Assembly: GCA_016210055.1 (NCBI GenBank)
Contig: JACQUZ010000030.1
Span: 1-45,287, forward strand
Source: Deltaproteobacteria bacterium
Lineage (GTDB): Bacteria > Myxococcota_A > Polyangia > Haliangiales > SHYZ01
Length of the DNA stretch: 45,287 bases
Direction: 5' to 3'
The position numbers and the translations under genes were made by a program. Below are positions 9,499-19,290 of the stretch, in pieces. The stretch's first letter is position 1. Each line of letters starts with the position of its first letter. Below the pieces are notes generated by a model, which saw only the letters and a program-made list of their open reading frames with translations, did no database searches and was not told the origin of the DNA.

Positions 9499-10838
9499 TC
9501 TTGGTCTCGAAGGCGCTCGTTTCCGACGCGCAGAACTGCATGGTTTTCCGTCGGGCTCTGGGGATCCATGTCCATCACTGAGATGGTGTCTTCGGCGTAA
9601 TTCGCCACGTATGCTCGCTTCCGATTGGTCGCCACCGCGACCCCACTCGGTCCGAGCCCTACGAGGGCCGTCGCCCGAAGCTCGAGGTTCTCGAGATCCA
9701 GGACCCAAGCCTCGCCGAGCTCAAAGCAGGGAACGATCCCACGCAATCCGTCGCCGAAGTCGGCCACCGCGAGGGCCTGCGCACGCTCGCAGATCTCGAC
9801 CGTACCGATGACCTGGTTTCTGGGCACCCCTCCCTCGCCGAGAGACGTGTCGAGCGCGACCACCTCAGCCGGCGATCGGTTCACGAAGAACGCCCGATTC
9901 CCATCAGGGGAAAAGGCAATCCCACGGGCATCGCCGTACATGATCGGCGTCCCCGTGGTAAGACGTTGCCCTGCCGTCCCATCCCCCCCGGCGACATGAA
10001 GCGGGGTGATGCGCGAGAGGCTCGGCGACGCCATGCTCGTCACGTACACGGGCGTTCTGGCGTCGCCCGGCCTGCGCGCCGCCACCCCAACGGCTCGCCC
10101 CCCGGAAGGATGGAGTGCGAACCTATCGACTAGAACTGGCGGCAAGCCCGCATTCCTCGGCGAGAAACCCAGAGTGACGTCACCGGTCGTCAGGTGGGTG
10201 ACCACAAGGTGGCCGCTCTGCGGGTTCACGAGCAGATCAAACGGCTCTGGGGACAAGACGAGATCCTGGTTCCTCTCGAACCGATCCAGCCTGTGGCTCT
10301 CGGAGCAGCGTGGAAAGGAGCCCGCCTCGCCGCAGTCCATCGTCCCGGATTGGAGGTCGAAGTCGGCCCACGTGATCGACGGATCTCCCCTGACCGTAGC
10401 GATAATCCGATGCTTCCCCGAGACCGCCCCGTCCTCACCAAAAAGCGGCTGCACGGCTACCGACGAGCCAAAGTTTCCCACCTTGACGCTGGCGCCGGGA
10501 ACGAGGAAGTCGGCTGCAATCCCGCCTTTCGAGGTGTCGCACCGCAGCATGAACGTCGCAAGGGGATGCGGGGAGCAACCGTCCGCAAAACCCCCACGCC
10601 ACTTGGCCACTTTCGCGTCGACCTTGTCTAGGTCGAGCACCTGGAGGGTTCCCGAATCAAACCGCAGATCGGCGTTGGAGTTGAGGACAACCAGGTACTT
10701 CTCCTCCGGGGCGACCGCAAGGGCGCTCGGAAAATAGGGGTTGAACTGCGGTGGGGCTACCTCGGAGGACGAGGCCGTGCATGAAACCCCCACCGCCAGT
10801 GCCAAGAAAGACGTATATGACGTGCACTTCGCGTGCAT
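9495..10838 (-). CDS. YncE-like beta-propeller lipoprotein
   Basis: The 447-residue protein has a lipoprotein signal ending in LALAVGVSC. It then carries repeated propeller blades, for example ALAVAPEEKYLVVLNSNADL, GIAFSPDGNRAFFVNRSPAEVVALD and GVAVATNRKRAYVANYAEDTISVMD. The last is a clear YVTN-type blade. Such proteins are often extracytoplasmic binding scaffolds. The gene starts 27 bp after the ppdK stop and overlaps the next lipoprotein by 4 bases. I use ATG 10838 rather than a GTG two codons earlier, as it sits nearer the hydrophobic core; both are possible. Confidence 0.8.
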   Translation of the reverse strand: MHAKCTSYTSFLALAVGVSCTASSSEVAPPQFNPYFPSALAVAPEEKYLVVLNSNADLRFDSGTLQVLDLDKVDAKVAKWRGGFADGCSPHPLATFMLRCDTSKGGIAADFLVPGASVKVGNFGSSVAVQPLFGEDGAVSGKHRIIATVRGDPSITWADFDLQSGTMDCGEAGSFPRCSESHRLDRFERNQDLVLSPEPFDLLVNPQSGHLVVTHLTTGDVTLGFSPRNAGLPPVLVDRFALHPSGGRAVGVAARRPGDARTPVYVTSMASPSLSRITPLHVAGGDGTAGQRLTTGTPIMYGDARGIAFSPDGNRAFFVNRSPAEVVALDTSLGEGGVPRNQVIGTVEICERAQALAVADFGDGLRGIVPCFELGEAWVLDLENLELRATALVGLGPSGVAVATNRKRAYVANYAEDTISVMDMDPQSPTENHAVLRVGNERLRDQE

Positions 10839-10865
10839 GCTCACCGTTCAGATTCGTTGGGACCG

Positions 10866-13511
10866 TTATGGGTTGCCTGCTTTGAGGGCTGCTTGCGCCG
10901 CGGAAAGCCGCGCGATCGGGACTCTAAATGGCGAGCATGACACGTAGTCCAACCCGAGCGCGTGGCAGAACTCCACTGAGGACGGCTCCCCACCATGCTC
11001 GCCGCAGATCCCGATCTTCAGGCCCGACTTGGCCTTGCGCCCCTTTTCCACCGCAATTCCCATGAGCTTCCCTACGCCGTCCCGGTCCAGCGCGGCAAAC
11101 GGGTCTTTTTCCACAAGGTGCTTCTCCAGGTAGATGGGCAGGAGCTTGCCGATGTCATCTCGGGAGAAGCCGAACGCGGTCTGAGTGAGGTCGTTCGTGC
11201 CAAACGAAAAGAAGTCGGCGTGGCGGGCCAGCTCGTCGGCGACGATGCACGCCCGCGGCAGCTCGATCATCGTCCCCACCGTGAACGGGACAGTAAGCTT
11301 CTCGCTCTTCGCCACCTGTTCAAACGTGGTAACGACGAGCTCGCGCAGCCTGCTGAGCTCCCCTTCGATCCCCACGATTGGGATCATGATTTCTGGGAGG
11401 ACCGTGACCCCCTCCCGCCGAGCCAGGCACGCCGCCCGGGCGATGGCGGTCACCTGCGTCTCGTAGATCTCCGGGTACGTCACCGCCAGCCTGCACCCGC
11501 GGTGGCCGAGCATGGGGTTGGCCTCGTGCAGCTCCTCGTTCTTGGCATGGACAGCCTCGACCGATACTCCGAGCGCGCGGGCCACCTCGCTGATCTCCGC
11601 TTCCGTTCGGGGCAAGAACTCGTGGAGCGGTGGGTCGAGCAGGCGCACGGTCACCGGCAATCCGTCCATCACGCGGAAGATCTCCAAGAAATCCCCCTGC
11701 TGCATCGGGAGAATCTTCTCCAAGGCGGCGCGTCGCCCTTTCTCGTCCGAGGCGAGAATCATCTGGCGCATGGCCAAGATGCGCTGGGGGTCAAAGAACA
11801 TGTGCTCGGTGCGGCACAGCCCAATCCCCTCGGCGCCAAAGGCGCGCGCCGTGCGCGCGTCGACGGGGGTGTCGGCGTTGGTACGCACCCGCAAGCGCCT
11901 CGCTCCATCAACCCAAGTCATGAGGGTGCGGTAATCCTCGTCGAGGCGCGCAGGGACCAAGGGTACGGTACCCAAGATGACCTCACCCGTTGATCCGTCG
12001 AGCGTAATCACATCGCCATCACGAACGGTGACGTTTCCCGCGGTAAAGATCCCCTTCCGGTAGTCGACCTGGATCGCGGATGCACCCACGACGCAGCACT
12101 TGCCCATGCCTCGCGCGACCACGGCCGCATGCGAGGTCATGCCTCCCCGCGATGTGAGGATGCCCTGGGCTGCCTTCATGCCATGGACGTCCTCGGGCGA
12201 GGTTTCGACGCGCACGAGGATGACCTTTTCCCCCTTTTCCGCGCGCTCTTCCGCCTCGGTCGCCGAGAAGGCCACCTTGCCAATGGCCGCGCCCGGCGAT
12301 GCAGGCAGCCCCTTGGCAATGACCTTCTTGGTGGCCGAGGGGTCGATCATCGGGTGGAGGAGCTCGTCAATCTTGTTCGGATCGACACGAAGGATCGCTT
12401 CCTTGGGCTCGATCGTCTTTTCGGCCACAAAGTCCACCGCGATCTTGACCATCGCTCGCCCCGAGCGCTTTCCCGAGCGGGTCTGGAGCATCCAGAGCTT
12501 GCCGCGCTGGATCGTGAACTCCACGTCCTGCATGTCGCGCAGGTGTTTCTCGAGCCGGTCCCGGATTTCCAGGAGCTCCCGATACGCCTTGGGCATGACC
12601 TCCTCGAGCTCGGAAATCGGGCGCGGCGTGCGAATACCCGCCACCACGTCCTCCCCTTGAGCGTTCACAAGGAACTCGCCGAAGAACCGCCGATCCCCAG
12701 TCGCGGGATCGCGCGTGAACGCCACCCCGGTGGCGCAGTCGTCCCCCATGTTGCCGAACACCATCGCCTGGACCGTGACCGCAGTCCCCCAATGGTCCGG
12801 GTAGCCGTAGAGCTTGCGATAAGTCCGGGCGCGCGGGTTGTCCCAGCTTCGGAACACGGCTTGGATCGCGCCCCACAGCTGTTCCCACGGGTCCTCGGGA
12901 AACGGAACCCCCTTGCGGGTCCGAATCTCTGCCTTGAAGCGTGACACCAAGTCCTTCAAGTCTTCGGCGCTAAGGTCGATGTCTCGCTCGACGCCGCGCG
13001 CCCGCTTTTTCTCGTCGAGGATCTCCTCGAACGGGTCATGATCCTTTTCGGTCTCGGGCTTGAGCCCCATCACCACGTCGCCATACATGGCGACGAAGCG
13101 TCGATAGCTGTCGTAGGCAAACCGTGGGTTCCCCGTGCGCTCGATGAGACCTTGGACGGTTTCGTCGTTGAGCCCCAGGTTGAGCACCGTGTCCATCATG
13201 CCCGGCATGGACACCCGAGCCCCCGAGCGCACCGACAGGAGGAGCGGATTCTGCCGGTCCCCGAAGCGCGCCCCCATGATCTCGCCCACCTGCAGGGCAG
13301 CCGCACGAGCTTCCGCCTCGAGTCCCGGTGGGAGAGTGCGGTCGTGCTGGTAATAATAGGTGCACGCTTCGGTCGTGATCGTGAATCCAGGTGGAACCGG
13401 AAGGCCGAGGAGCGTCATCTCTGCTAGCCCCGCCCCTTTTCCACCGAGAAGTTCCTTTTGCTTTCCAGTACCGTCGGCCTTGCCGACGCCAAAGAAATAG
13501 ACGTTTTTCAT
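10866..13511 (-). CDS. ppdK: Pyruvate, phosphate dikinase
   Basis: The 881-residue protein is a full-length pyruvate phosphate dikinase, which interconverts pyruvate, ATP and phosphate with PEP, AMP and PPi. The N-terminal ATP-grasp region (about 1-350) begins MKNVYFFGVGKADG and contains GGKGAGLAEM. The central swivelling domain carries the phospho-acceptor His461 in GGMTSHAAVVARGMG. The C-terminal PEP/pyruvate barrel has Cys836 in GICGEHGGEP. The start overlaps the glyS stop by ATGA. The glyQ-glyS-ppdK order occurs in other deltaproteobacteria. It probably serves gluconeogenesis, or PPi-linked pyruvate use, in the cytosol. Confidence 0.97.
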   Translation of the reverse strand: MKNVYFFGVGKADGTGKQKELLGGKGAGLAEMTLLGLPVPPGFTITTEACTYYYQHDRTLPPGLEAEARAAALQVGEIMGARFGDRQNPLLLSVRSGARVSMPGMMDTVLNLGLNDETVQGLIERTGNPRFAYDSYRRFVAMYGDVVMGLKPETEKDHDPFEEILDEKKRARGVERDIDLSAEDLKDLVSRFKAEIRTRKGVPFPEDPWEQLWGAIQAVFRSWDNPRARTYRKLYGYPDHWGTAVTVQAMVFGNMGDDCATGVAFTRDPATGDRRFFGEFLVNAQGEDVVAGIRTPRPISELEEVMPKAYRELLEIRDRLEKHLRDMQDVEFTIQRGKLWMLQTRSGKRSGRAMVKIAVDFVAEKTIEPKEAILRVDPNKIDELLHPMIDPSATKKVIAKGLPASPGAAIGKVAFSATEAEERAEKGEKVILVRVETSPEDVHGMKAAQGILTSRGGMTSHAAVVARGMGKCCVVGASAIQVDYRKGIFTAGNVTVRDGDVITLDGSTGEVILGTVPLVPARLDEDYRTLMTWVDGARRLRVRTNADTPVDARTARAFGAEGIGLCRTEHMFFDPQRILAMRQMILASDEKGRRAALEKILPMQQGDFLEIFRVMDGLPVTVRLLDPPLHEFLPRTEAEISEVARALGVSVEAVHAKNEELHEANPMLGHRGCRLAVTYPEIYETQVTAIARAACLARREGVTVLPEIMIPIVGIEGELSRLRELVVTTFEQVAKSEKLTVPFTVGTMIELPRACIVADELARHADFFSFGTNDLTQTAFGFSRDDIGKLLPIYLEKHLVEKDPFAALDRDGVGKLMGIAVEKGRKAKSGLKIGICGEHGGEPSSVEFCHALGLDYVSCSPFRVPIARLSAAQAALKAGNP

Positions 13512-15586
13512 GCTTGCACCGAGAGCTGCCGAAAGTCGGCAATTTTGGCGAATAATGCGTTGATGGCTCCAAGGAGAGCCAGGCGGTTGTTCTTGATCGC
13601 CGGATCCTTGTCCATGACCAACACCTCGTCGAAAAACTTGTCTACGCTAGGCTTTAGGGACGCGAGCTCCCGGAGGGCCATGTCGTAACGGCGCTCTGCA
13701 ATGAAGTCCTCCACGCGCCGTCGGATCGTGCCCAGGCTCTCCCAAAGTGCCGTTTCGCTGGGGTGAGTGAATTTCGCCGGTTCGGGCTCGCCTCGAGGTG
13801 CCTCCCCTTTGAGGATGTTTGCCACGCGCTTGAACGCAATGGCTAGGGGTTCGAAGTCCGGTCGTTCCCTGAGCCGCGCCACTGCCTTCGCCCGTTCAAA
13901 GGCATCCGGAACGTCTTCGAATCCGGCCGCCAGCGCGGCATCCGCACAGTCGGGGGGGATTTTCTTGACCTCGATGAGCAGTCCCCGCAGGCGGGTAGCG
14001 AAGAACTCGAGGACCTGCTGGCGGACGTCGCGGACCCAGGGAACCTTGGGTGCAAGCTCGCCGATGGCTGAATCCAAGAGCGCCCCGAGAGTAACTGGCC
14101 ATTTCCTGTCGAGGAGAACGTGGAGAACGGCGAGGGACGCACGGCGGAGGCCGAAAGCATCGGCAGAGCCCGTGGGAGCGAGCCCCACCGCAAAGCAACC
14201 CACGATCGTATCCATGCGGTCAGCGACACCCACCGCGGCTCCCAAGGCTCCGGATGGAAGGCGATCCTGCGCACCACGCGGGAGATAGTGCTCAAAAATG
14301 GCAGCGGCGACCTCGGGATCCTCCCCGGCAAGGCGGGCGTAGTGCTGCCCCATCTTGCCTTGCAGATCCGGGAACTCGCCGACCATCTTGGTGACCAGGT
14401 CCGCCTTGGCGAGGAGCGCAGCGCGATCGAACTTCGCGCGATCGACGCCCGCACGAGCGGCCACCACCGACTGGCGAACGCGGGCGACCTTTTCGCCCAC
14501 GCTTCCCAGCTTTGCCTGGAACACCACCCCATCGAGCTTCGCCGCAAAGTCCTCGAGCGTCGTCCGAAGGTCCTCGTCGAAAAAAAACTTGGCATCGGCG
14601 AGGCGCGCCGCGAGCACGCGCTCGTTGCCATGCCTCACCATGTCGGGGTCCGCCACCAGCGTCCCCGAAATGGTCACGAACTTGCTTGCCAAGGTTCCGC
14701 CCGCGTTTTCCGTGGCAAAGTAGCGCTGATGCGCTCTCATCGCCGAGACGATGACCTCTTCGGGCACCTCTAGGTAGCGATCCGCGAAACTGCCGCAAAT
14801 AGCCCGCGGGTACTCGACGAGATTCGTCACCTCGGCGAGGAGCGGAGGGTCGGGGCGCACCCGAACGTTGGCTTCTCCTTGGATGCGCACCAACTCGGCC
14901 TCGATCATGGTGCGCCGTGCCTCAGGGTCCACGATGACGAACGCCCCCCGAAGCTTGCTCATGTAGTCCGCGAGCGTCCCGTCGAGGAGAATTACTCCAG
15001 GTGAAAGGAACCTGTGGCCACGCGTGGTCCGGCCACTTGGCAGGGCGAACAGCTCGAGTGGGACGACCTCGCCACCATAAAGAGCGACGAGCCAGTGCAC
15101 CGGGCGAACAAAGGGCTCGTCGAGCGTGCCCCACCGCATGGCCTTCTTCCAGGGGATCGCTCTTGTCATGTCTGCGAGGAGCTTGGGCAAAAGGGCGCGT
15201 GTCATGGCCCCTTTCTCCTCGCGCCTGGCCGCCACGTACGCTCCCTTGCCAGGCACCTCGGTCACCGTGAGCTCCGATGGGGAAACACCCATCTTTTGCG
15301 CAAAACCGAGCGCCGCCTTCGTGGGCTTCCCCTCGGCGTCGAAGGCCGCCTTGGCAGGAGGCCCCGTCATGAGCTCGGCAACGTCAGCTTGTCGGTCGGC
15401 GAGATCCGCCACGGAAAGGACAATACGCCTCGGCGTTCCGAATGTCGTCACCACGCCGTGCCCGAGTCGAGCGGCCTTGAGGCGCTCCGAGGCGATCTCT
15501 CTCAAGTCAACAAGAGCCTTGGCCAGTAAGCCTGCGGGGATCTCCTCGGTGCCAATCTCGAAAAGGAGCTCGTAGGCCGCCGCCAT
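13508..15586 (-). CDS. glyS: Glycyl-tRNA synthetase beta subunit
   Basis: The 692-residue protein is the beta subunit of the heterotetrameric (alpha2beta2) glycyl-tRNA synthetase. The family-typical opening YELLFEIGTEEIPAGLL is present, followed by the tRNA-binding and HD-like regions. A C-terminal anticodon-binding segment (PSVDKFFDEVLVMDKDPAI) is also seen. Two starts are possible: GTG 15589 overlaps the glyQ stop by four bases, and ATG 15586 overlaps it by one. I choose the ATG because GGAGG lies 7 bases before it, and only 4 before the GTG. It charges tRNA-Gly together with GlyQ. Confidence 0.97.
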   Translation of the reverse strand: MAAAYELLFEIGTEEIPAGLLAKALVDLREIASERLKAARLGHGVVTTFGTPRRIVLSVADLADRQADVAELMTGPPAKAAFDAEGKPTKAALGFAQKMGVSPSELTVTEVPGKGAYVAARREEKGAMTRALLPKLLADMTRAIPWKKAMRWGTLDEPFVRPVHWLVALYGGEVVPLELFALPSGRTTRGHRFLSPGVILLDGTLADYMSKLRGAFVIVDPEARRTMIEAELVRIQGEANVRVRPDPPLLAEVTNLVEYPRAICGSFADRYLEVPEEVIVSAMRAHQRYFATENAGGTLASKFVTISGTLVADPDMVRHGNERVLAARLADAKFFFDEDLRTTLEDFAAKLDGVVFQAKLGSVGEKVARVRQSVVAARAGVDRAKFDRAALLAKADLVTKMVGEFPDLQGKMGQHYARLAGEDPEVAAAIFEHYLPRGAQDRLPSGALGAAVGVADRMDTIVGCFAVGLAPTGSADAFGLRRASLAVLHVLLDRKWPVTLGALLDSAIGELAPKVPWVRDVRQQVLEFFATRLRGLLIEVKKIPPDCADAALAAGFEDVPDAFERAKAVARLRERPDFEPLAIAFKRVANILKGEAPRGEPEPAKFTHPSETALWESLGTIRRRVEDFIAERRYDMALRELASLKPSVDKFFDEVLVMDKDPAIKNNRLALLGAINALFAKIADFRQLSVQA

Positions 15587-16545
15587 CACGCCACCTCCCG
15601 CGCGGCGGCAAGCGCCGCGGCCGAGACGCCTGCCTCAAGGCTTGCCTCGAAGGCCGCCTTTGCCCGGACGCCGAGCTCCGGTGGAAGCAGCGGGAAGCCG
15701 AGCCGCGCCCGCTCCCGCACGTACCCCTCGGCACATCCCTTGGCAATGGCCCGCACGCGGCCGATGAACCGCTGGCGCTCCGTGACGCTGATCGCGCCCC
15801 TGGCATCCAGGATGTTGAAGACGTGCGAGCACTTCATGCAGTAATCGTAGGCGGGGAGCACGAGCGAGGCCGAAAGGAGCCGCTTGCACTCGGCTTCGAA
15901 CTTGTCGAAGAGGTCGAAATGGAGAGCGGTGGAAGCGTGCTCGAAGTTAAACTTCGAGTACTCGACCTCGCTTTGGTGATGGACTTGTCCGTACTTCACC
16001 CCCTTGACCCACTCCAAGTCGAACACGTTGTTCACGTCCTGCAAGTACATGGTGATCCGCTCGAGACCATACGTGAGCTCGGCGGTGACCGGCTTCAAGT
16101 CGATACCCCCGGCTTGCTGGAAGTACGTAAACTGGGTGACTTCCATCCCATCCGACCAAACTTCCCAGCCCAGGCCCCACGCACCGAGCGTCGGAGATTC
16201 CCAGTCGTCTTCCACAAAACGGATGTCGTGTTTCGCGGGATCCAACCCCAGCGCCTTGAGTGAATCCAAGTAGATCTCTTGGACGTGAAGCGGCGCTGGC
16301 TTGAGTCCAACTTGAAACTGGTAGTACGCACCAAGGCGATTCGGATTCTCGCCATAGCGACCGTCAGTTGGACGGCGTGAAGGCTGCACAAAAGCGGTAT
16401 TCCATGGTTCTGGGCCGAGCACGCGGAGGAAGGTCGCTGGGTGGAACGTCCCGGCGCCCACCTCCAAGTCGTACGGCTGGTGAATGACGCAGCCTTTTTC
16501 TGCCCAGAAATGCTGAAGCGTGAGAATGACATCTTGAAAAAACAT
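15586..16545 (-). CDS. glyQ: Glycyl-tRNA synthetase alpha subunit
   Basis: The 319-residue protein is the catalytic alpha subunit of the bacterial-type glycyl-tRNA synthetase. Typical segments are [20 protein letters not shown] near the N-terminus, [20 protein letters not shown], and [17 protein letters not shown]. The start at 16545 ([11 protein letters not shown]) is family-like. The open frame continues upstream to 16608, but those extra residues are not conserved in character. It is the first gene of the glyQ-glyS-ppdK-lipoprotein cluster. Confidence 0.97.
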   Translation of the reverse strand: MFFQDVILTLQHFWAEKGCVIHQPYDLEVGAGTFHPATFLRVLGPEPWNTAFVQPSRRPTDGRYGENPNRLGAYYQFQVGLKPAPLHVQEIYLDSLKALGLDPAKHDIRFVEDDWESPTLGAWGLGWEVWSDGMEVTQFTYFQQAGGIDLKPVTAELTYGLERITMYLQDVNNVFDLEWVKGVKYGQVHHQSEVEYSKFNFEHASTALHFDLFDKFEAECKRLLSASLVLPAYDYCMKCSHVFNILDARGAISVTERQRFIGRVRAIAKGCAEGYVRERARLGFPLLPPELGVRAKAAFEASLEAGVSAAALAAAREVA

Positions 16546-16642
16546 CGGGCGAGTCCTTGCGCCCATTGGAATATGGGGGCGCGCGCACGGTACCAAACGG
16601 GCCACCATGGATCAAGCAAGTCGACCGACCGAGTTCAAGCGC

Positions 16643-16670
16643 TTGACACTGGGGCCACCGTCGATATGAT
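16643..16670 (+). promoter_or_regulatory. Sigma-70-type promoter of Cys-rich lipoprotein gene
   Basis: TTGACA (16643-16648) is a perfect -35 box, followed after 16 bases by TATGAT (16665-16670), a 5-of-6 match to the -10 box. Transcription would begin near 16677, about 18 bases before the ATG at 16695, leaving room for the AGGAG ribosome site at 16682. The spacing is one base under the ideal. Confidence 0.65.
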
Positions 16671-16694
16671 GGCCGGCGCTTAGGAGCCCGACGG

Positions 16695-17207
16695 ATGAGA
16701 CTTCCTCTTTCCCCGATGACGCGTCGCTTCCCTTCCGCAAGCCCCGCATTTCTGCAGGTTGTCCTTGGCCTCGTGCTCGCGCTCGCCGCGACTGCGTGCC
16801 AAGAGAATCCTGTGGGACGCAGCTGTTTCATTGGCTCCATTGATGCGGGATCTGGTGAGACCATTCTTTCTTCTCCCGCGCTGGAGTGCCAATCGCGGCT
16901 CTGCTTGCACGTTCCCTCGACGGATCCCGAGGCGAAGGACATGTGCACGGCCGAGTGCTCGGACGACAGCGATTGCGACAAGGTAGCCGAGTCGCCGTGC
17001 AAGAAGGGCTTTGCATGCACCGTTCCGGTCGTGACCGGCGCCTTCTGCTGCAAGAAGCTCTGCGTGTGTCGTGACTCTCTAACCATTCCAGACGGAGGCA
17101 TTCAGGTGCCTGCAGTGTGCGACCCGGAGAACAAGCAGAATTCCTGCTGTAACCTCCAGGGACGTCGAGGCAACACCGACTACCCGCTGTGCGCTTCTAA
17201 GAGCTAG
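16695..17207 (+). CDS. Cys-rich secreted lipoprotein, unknown function
   Basis: The 170-residue protein has a lipoprotein signal with the lipobox LAATAC at about residue 36. About 17 Cys residues are spread through the mature part, including DDSDCDK, SPCKKGFAC and AFCCKKLCVCR. They suggest a disulfide-rich domain, as in many myxobacterial lipoproteins. No enzymatic motif is seen. AGGAG lies 8 bases before the ATG at 16695, and a strong promoter precedes it. The gene stands alone between the divergent glyQ and the convergent yraN. An alternative internal ATG at about residue 8 would still leave a signal peptide. Confidence 0.75.
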   Translation: MRLPLSPMTRRFPSASPAFLQVVLGLVLALAATACQENPVGRSCFIGSIDAGSGETILSSPALECQSRLCLHVPSTDPEAKDMCTAECSDDSDCDKVAESPCKKGFACTVPVVTGAFCCKKLCVCRDSLTIPDGGIQVPAVCDPENKQNSCCNLQGRRGNTDYPLCASKS

Positions 17208-17237
17208 ACAGCAACGCCTCCCTTCAGCCGCGCAGGT

Positions 17238-17594
17238 TCAGCAGTCCTCGAGGCGGAAGGCGTCTTGAATAAGCCGAATCTTCCCCTGTCCGTCCACTGT
17301 CACCACGTCAAACCTGCAGGTTGAATCGCCGCGGCCCCGAGCGACCAAGTAGTGCTCGGCAGCGCGGGCGATTCGGCGTCGCTTGGTTCGGTTTATGGAC
17401 TCTTCGGGTAGGCCGTATTCGTTGTCGGAACGGGAGCGGACTTCGACAAAGCACAGGACAGATCCATTCTGGGCGACCAGGTCGATCTCCCCCTGGCGGA
17501 TCTGGTAATTGCGGTCGAGAAGGACGTAACCGAGCTTGCGAAGATACTCGGCCGCGAGATTTTCAGCTTGGGTGCCAGCGGCCCGGCGGTTCAC
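17238..17594 (-). CDS. yraN: YraN/UPF0102 family nuclease-fold protein
   Basis: The 118-residue protein has the YraN hallmark segments: [20 protein letters not shown] at the N-terminus, then QGEIDLVAQ and CFVEVRSR, which form a PD-(D/E)xK-type core (Glu-Ile-Asp and Glu-Val-Arg). Family members bind DNA or RNA, but their role is not settled. The GTG start overlaps the rplS stop by four bases (GTGA), which makes it the last gene of the rpsP operon. The final core position is Arg rather than Lys, which is common in this family. Confidence 0.92.
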   Translation of the reverse strand: MNRRAAGTQAENLAAEYLRKLGYVLLDRNYQIRQGEIDLVAQNGSVLCFVEVRSRSDNEYGLPEESINRTKRRRIARAAEHYLVARGRGDSTCRFDVVTVDGQGKIRLIQDAFRLEDC

Positions 17595-17977
17595 GCCTTA
17601 TGGGTCTCTGAAGGAGAAGCCTCGACGCTCTTCTCACGGATACGCGCGGCCTTGCCCTGCAGCTTTCGCAGGTAGTAGAGGCGAGCGCGTCGAACTCTGC
17701 CTCGGCTCTGCACCTCGATCCGATCGAGCATGGGGGAGTTGAGGGGAAACACGCGCTCGACTCCAACGCCATACGAAATCTTGCGGACAGTGAAGGAGGC
17801 ACGGGACTCTCCCCGTTGGCGCTTGATCACCACCCCTTCAAACGCCTGCACGCGCTCCTTCTCTCCCTCTCGAATCTTCACGAACACCCGAACCGTATCC
17901 CCCACGCGGAACTCGGGGATGCTGTTGTTGAGGTGGCGCTTCTCAATCGCCTTGATAACAGGGTTGGTATCCGACAT
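17591..17977 (-). CDS. rplS: Ribosomal protein L19
   Basis: The 128-residue protein is large-subunit ribosomal protein L19. It shows [34 protein letters not shown] and [16 protein letters not shown], and a basic C-terminal tail with [17 protein letters not shown]. It sits at the 30S/50S interface. It follows the SPOUT methyltransferase gene by 33 bases and overlaps yraN. The C-terminal extension beyond the usual end is short. Confidence 0.98.
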   Translation of the reverse strand: MSDTNPVIKAIEKRHLNNSIPEFRVGDTVRVFVKIREGEKERVQAFEGVVIKRQRGESRASFTVRKISYGVGVERVFPLNSPMLDRIEVQSRGRVRRARLYYLRKLQGKAARIREKSVEASPSETHKA

Positions 17978-18010
17978 GACTGCGTTCCTTTATCGACGGG
18001 TATCTCTTCT

Positions 18011-18595
18011 CTAATCTCTGTTTCCGAACAAGCGGTCCAGCACTATAGCGACAGCTGATCGAACAGACAAGTGATTGTATTCGTTCCCTGGTCCGCGAAT
18101 TGGAACGAGGACATCGTCCGCCTCCGAAAACACCTCGTCAGCCAGCCCCCACCCTGTGCCAAAGACCAAAAGCATGGGCCCTGCATCTCGATCGTTCTCG
18201 GCCTTCGTCACAAGGTCGCGAAATCCAACGACTCCTGGGCGGCCGCGGGCGCCGGTGGCGACGACAAGGGGAGGCCTGCCCTCATGTTCCGAGATGGATT
18301 TTCGGGCCTCGGCGAGCGAGTCCGCGACCCGAACCGTCCCCAGAGCGGAGCTGCGCTTGTCATTCCACCGTAGCCCTTCCCCGTGGGTCCAGTGGCCCAC
18401 AATGCGAGATATGAGATCCCGTTGCGCCGCGATGGGGGTCACGAGGAAGTACCCGGCGAGGCCGAAGGTCCGGGTGGCACGGGCGATGTCATGGATGTCT
18501 AGGTTCGTTACGGCCGTGGCCACCACCCTGCTGTTCTTGTCCATCACCGGGTGGTGCACGAGCGCCACGTAGGTTCGGGCACTAAGGGGCGTCAT
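18011..18595 (-). CDS. SPOUT-fold RNA methyltransferase (TM1570-like)
   Basis: The 194-residue protein resembles the SAM-dependent RNA methyltransferase family of the SPOUT superfamily represented by Thermotoga TM1570. It opens with [20 protein letters not shown]. It ends with [14 protein letters not shown] and [23 protein letters not shown], which resemble the trefoil-knot SAM site. Its RNA target is not known to me. It overlaps trmD by four bases (ATGA) and precedes rplS. This place in the rimM-trmD-rplS operon is shared with several deep-branching bacteria, which supports a tRNA or rRNA substrate. Confidence 0.85.
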   Translation of the reverse strand: MTPLSARTYVALVHHPVMDKNSRVVATAVTNLDIHDIARATRTFGLAGYFLVTPIAAQRDLISRIVGHWTHGEGLRWNDKRSSALGTVRVADSLAEARKSISEHEGRPPLVVATGARGRPGVVGFRDLVTKAENDRDAGPMLLVFGTGWGLADEVFSEADDVLVPIRGPGNEYNHLSVRSAVAIVLDRLFGNRD

Positions 18596-19290
18596 GAGTC
18601 GGCCCCCTCACCTGCTTTTGTCAGAAGGTCCGGGCGCCGCTCGCGGGTCCGGAGCATCGCTTGCTCATGCCGCCACTCGCGTATCCTCTCGTGGTTCCCA
18701 CTTAGCAACACGTCGGGAACCCTGTGCCCACGAAACTCAGCAGGACGGGTGTACTGGGGATACTCGAGCAACCCGTGGGAAAACGATTCCTCAGCGGTGG
18801 ATTCCTGTTCCCCCAAAACGCCAGGGACGTAGCGGGACACCGCATCGACAATGGCCATGGCGGCGACTTCGCCACCTGTGAGCACGAAATCGCCCAGGGA
18901 GAGCTCCTCGTCGATGACGAGCTCTCGAACACGCTCATCGATCCCTTCGTAGCGGCCGCAGGTCAAGAGTAGCCGTGGGTGCGCAGCCAGGCTGTGGACC
19001 TTGGCCTGCGTGAGCGGAGTCCCGGTCGGAGTGAGGAGAATGCGATGGGCTGGACCGCGCGCTGCGATCGCCGACTCAATTGCCAGGACAATGGGCTCGG
19101 GCTTCATCACCATGCCGACCCCGCCTCCATACGGCGCATCATCCACGCTGCGGTGGCGATCCGAGGTGAAATCCCTTGGATTGGTGAAGAACACTCGGAT
19201 GAGCCCCGCTTCTCGCGCCTTGCCCAGGATGCTACCTACGAGGAACGATTCGAACATTTCTGGGAAAAGGGTGACGACCTCGAATTCCAT
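18592..19290 (-). CDS. trmD: tRNA (guanine-N1)-methyltransferase TrmD
   Basis: The 232-residue enzyme methylates G37 of tRNAs and so prevents frameshifts. Family motifs are [15 protein letters not shown] at the N-terminus, [32 protein letters not shown] and [13 protein letters not shown]. The trefoil knot SAM pocket and the catalytic Asp region are therefore intact. I use ATG 19290, whose first base overlaps the rimM stop; a GTG one codon upstream is possible. The C-terminal tRNA-binding part is complete. Confidence 0.97.
   Translation of the reverse strand: MEFEVVTLFPEMFESFLVGSILGKAREAGLIRVFFTNPRDFTSDRHRSVDDAPYGGGVGMVMKPEPIVLAIESAIAARGPAHRILLTPTGTPLTQAKVHSLAAHPRLLLTCGRYEGIDERVRELVIDEELSLGDFVLTGGEVAAMAIVDAVSRYVPGVLGEQESTAEESFSHGLLEYPQYTRPAEFRGHRVPDVLLSGNHERIREWRHEQAMLRTRERRPDLLTKAGEGADS

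Noticed and set aside
17208..17237. Terminator between the Cys-rich lipoprotein and yraN
   Set aside because: No stable inverted repeat with T run can be seen in the 30-base gap.
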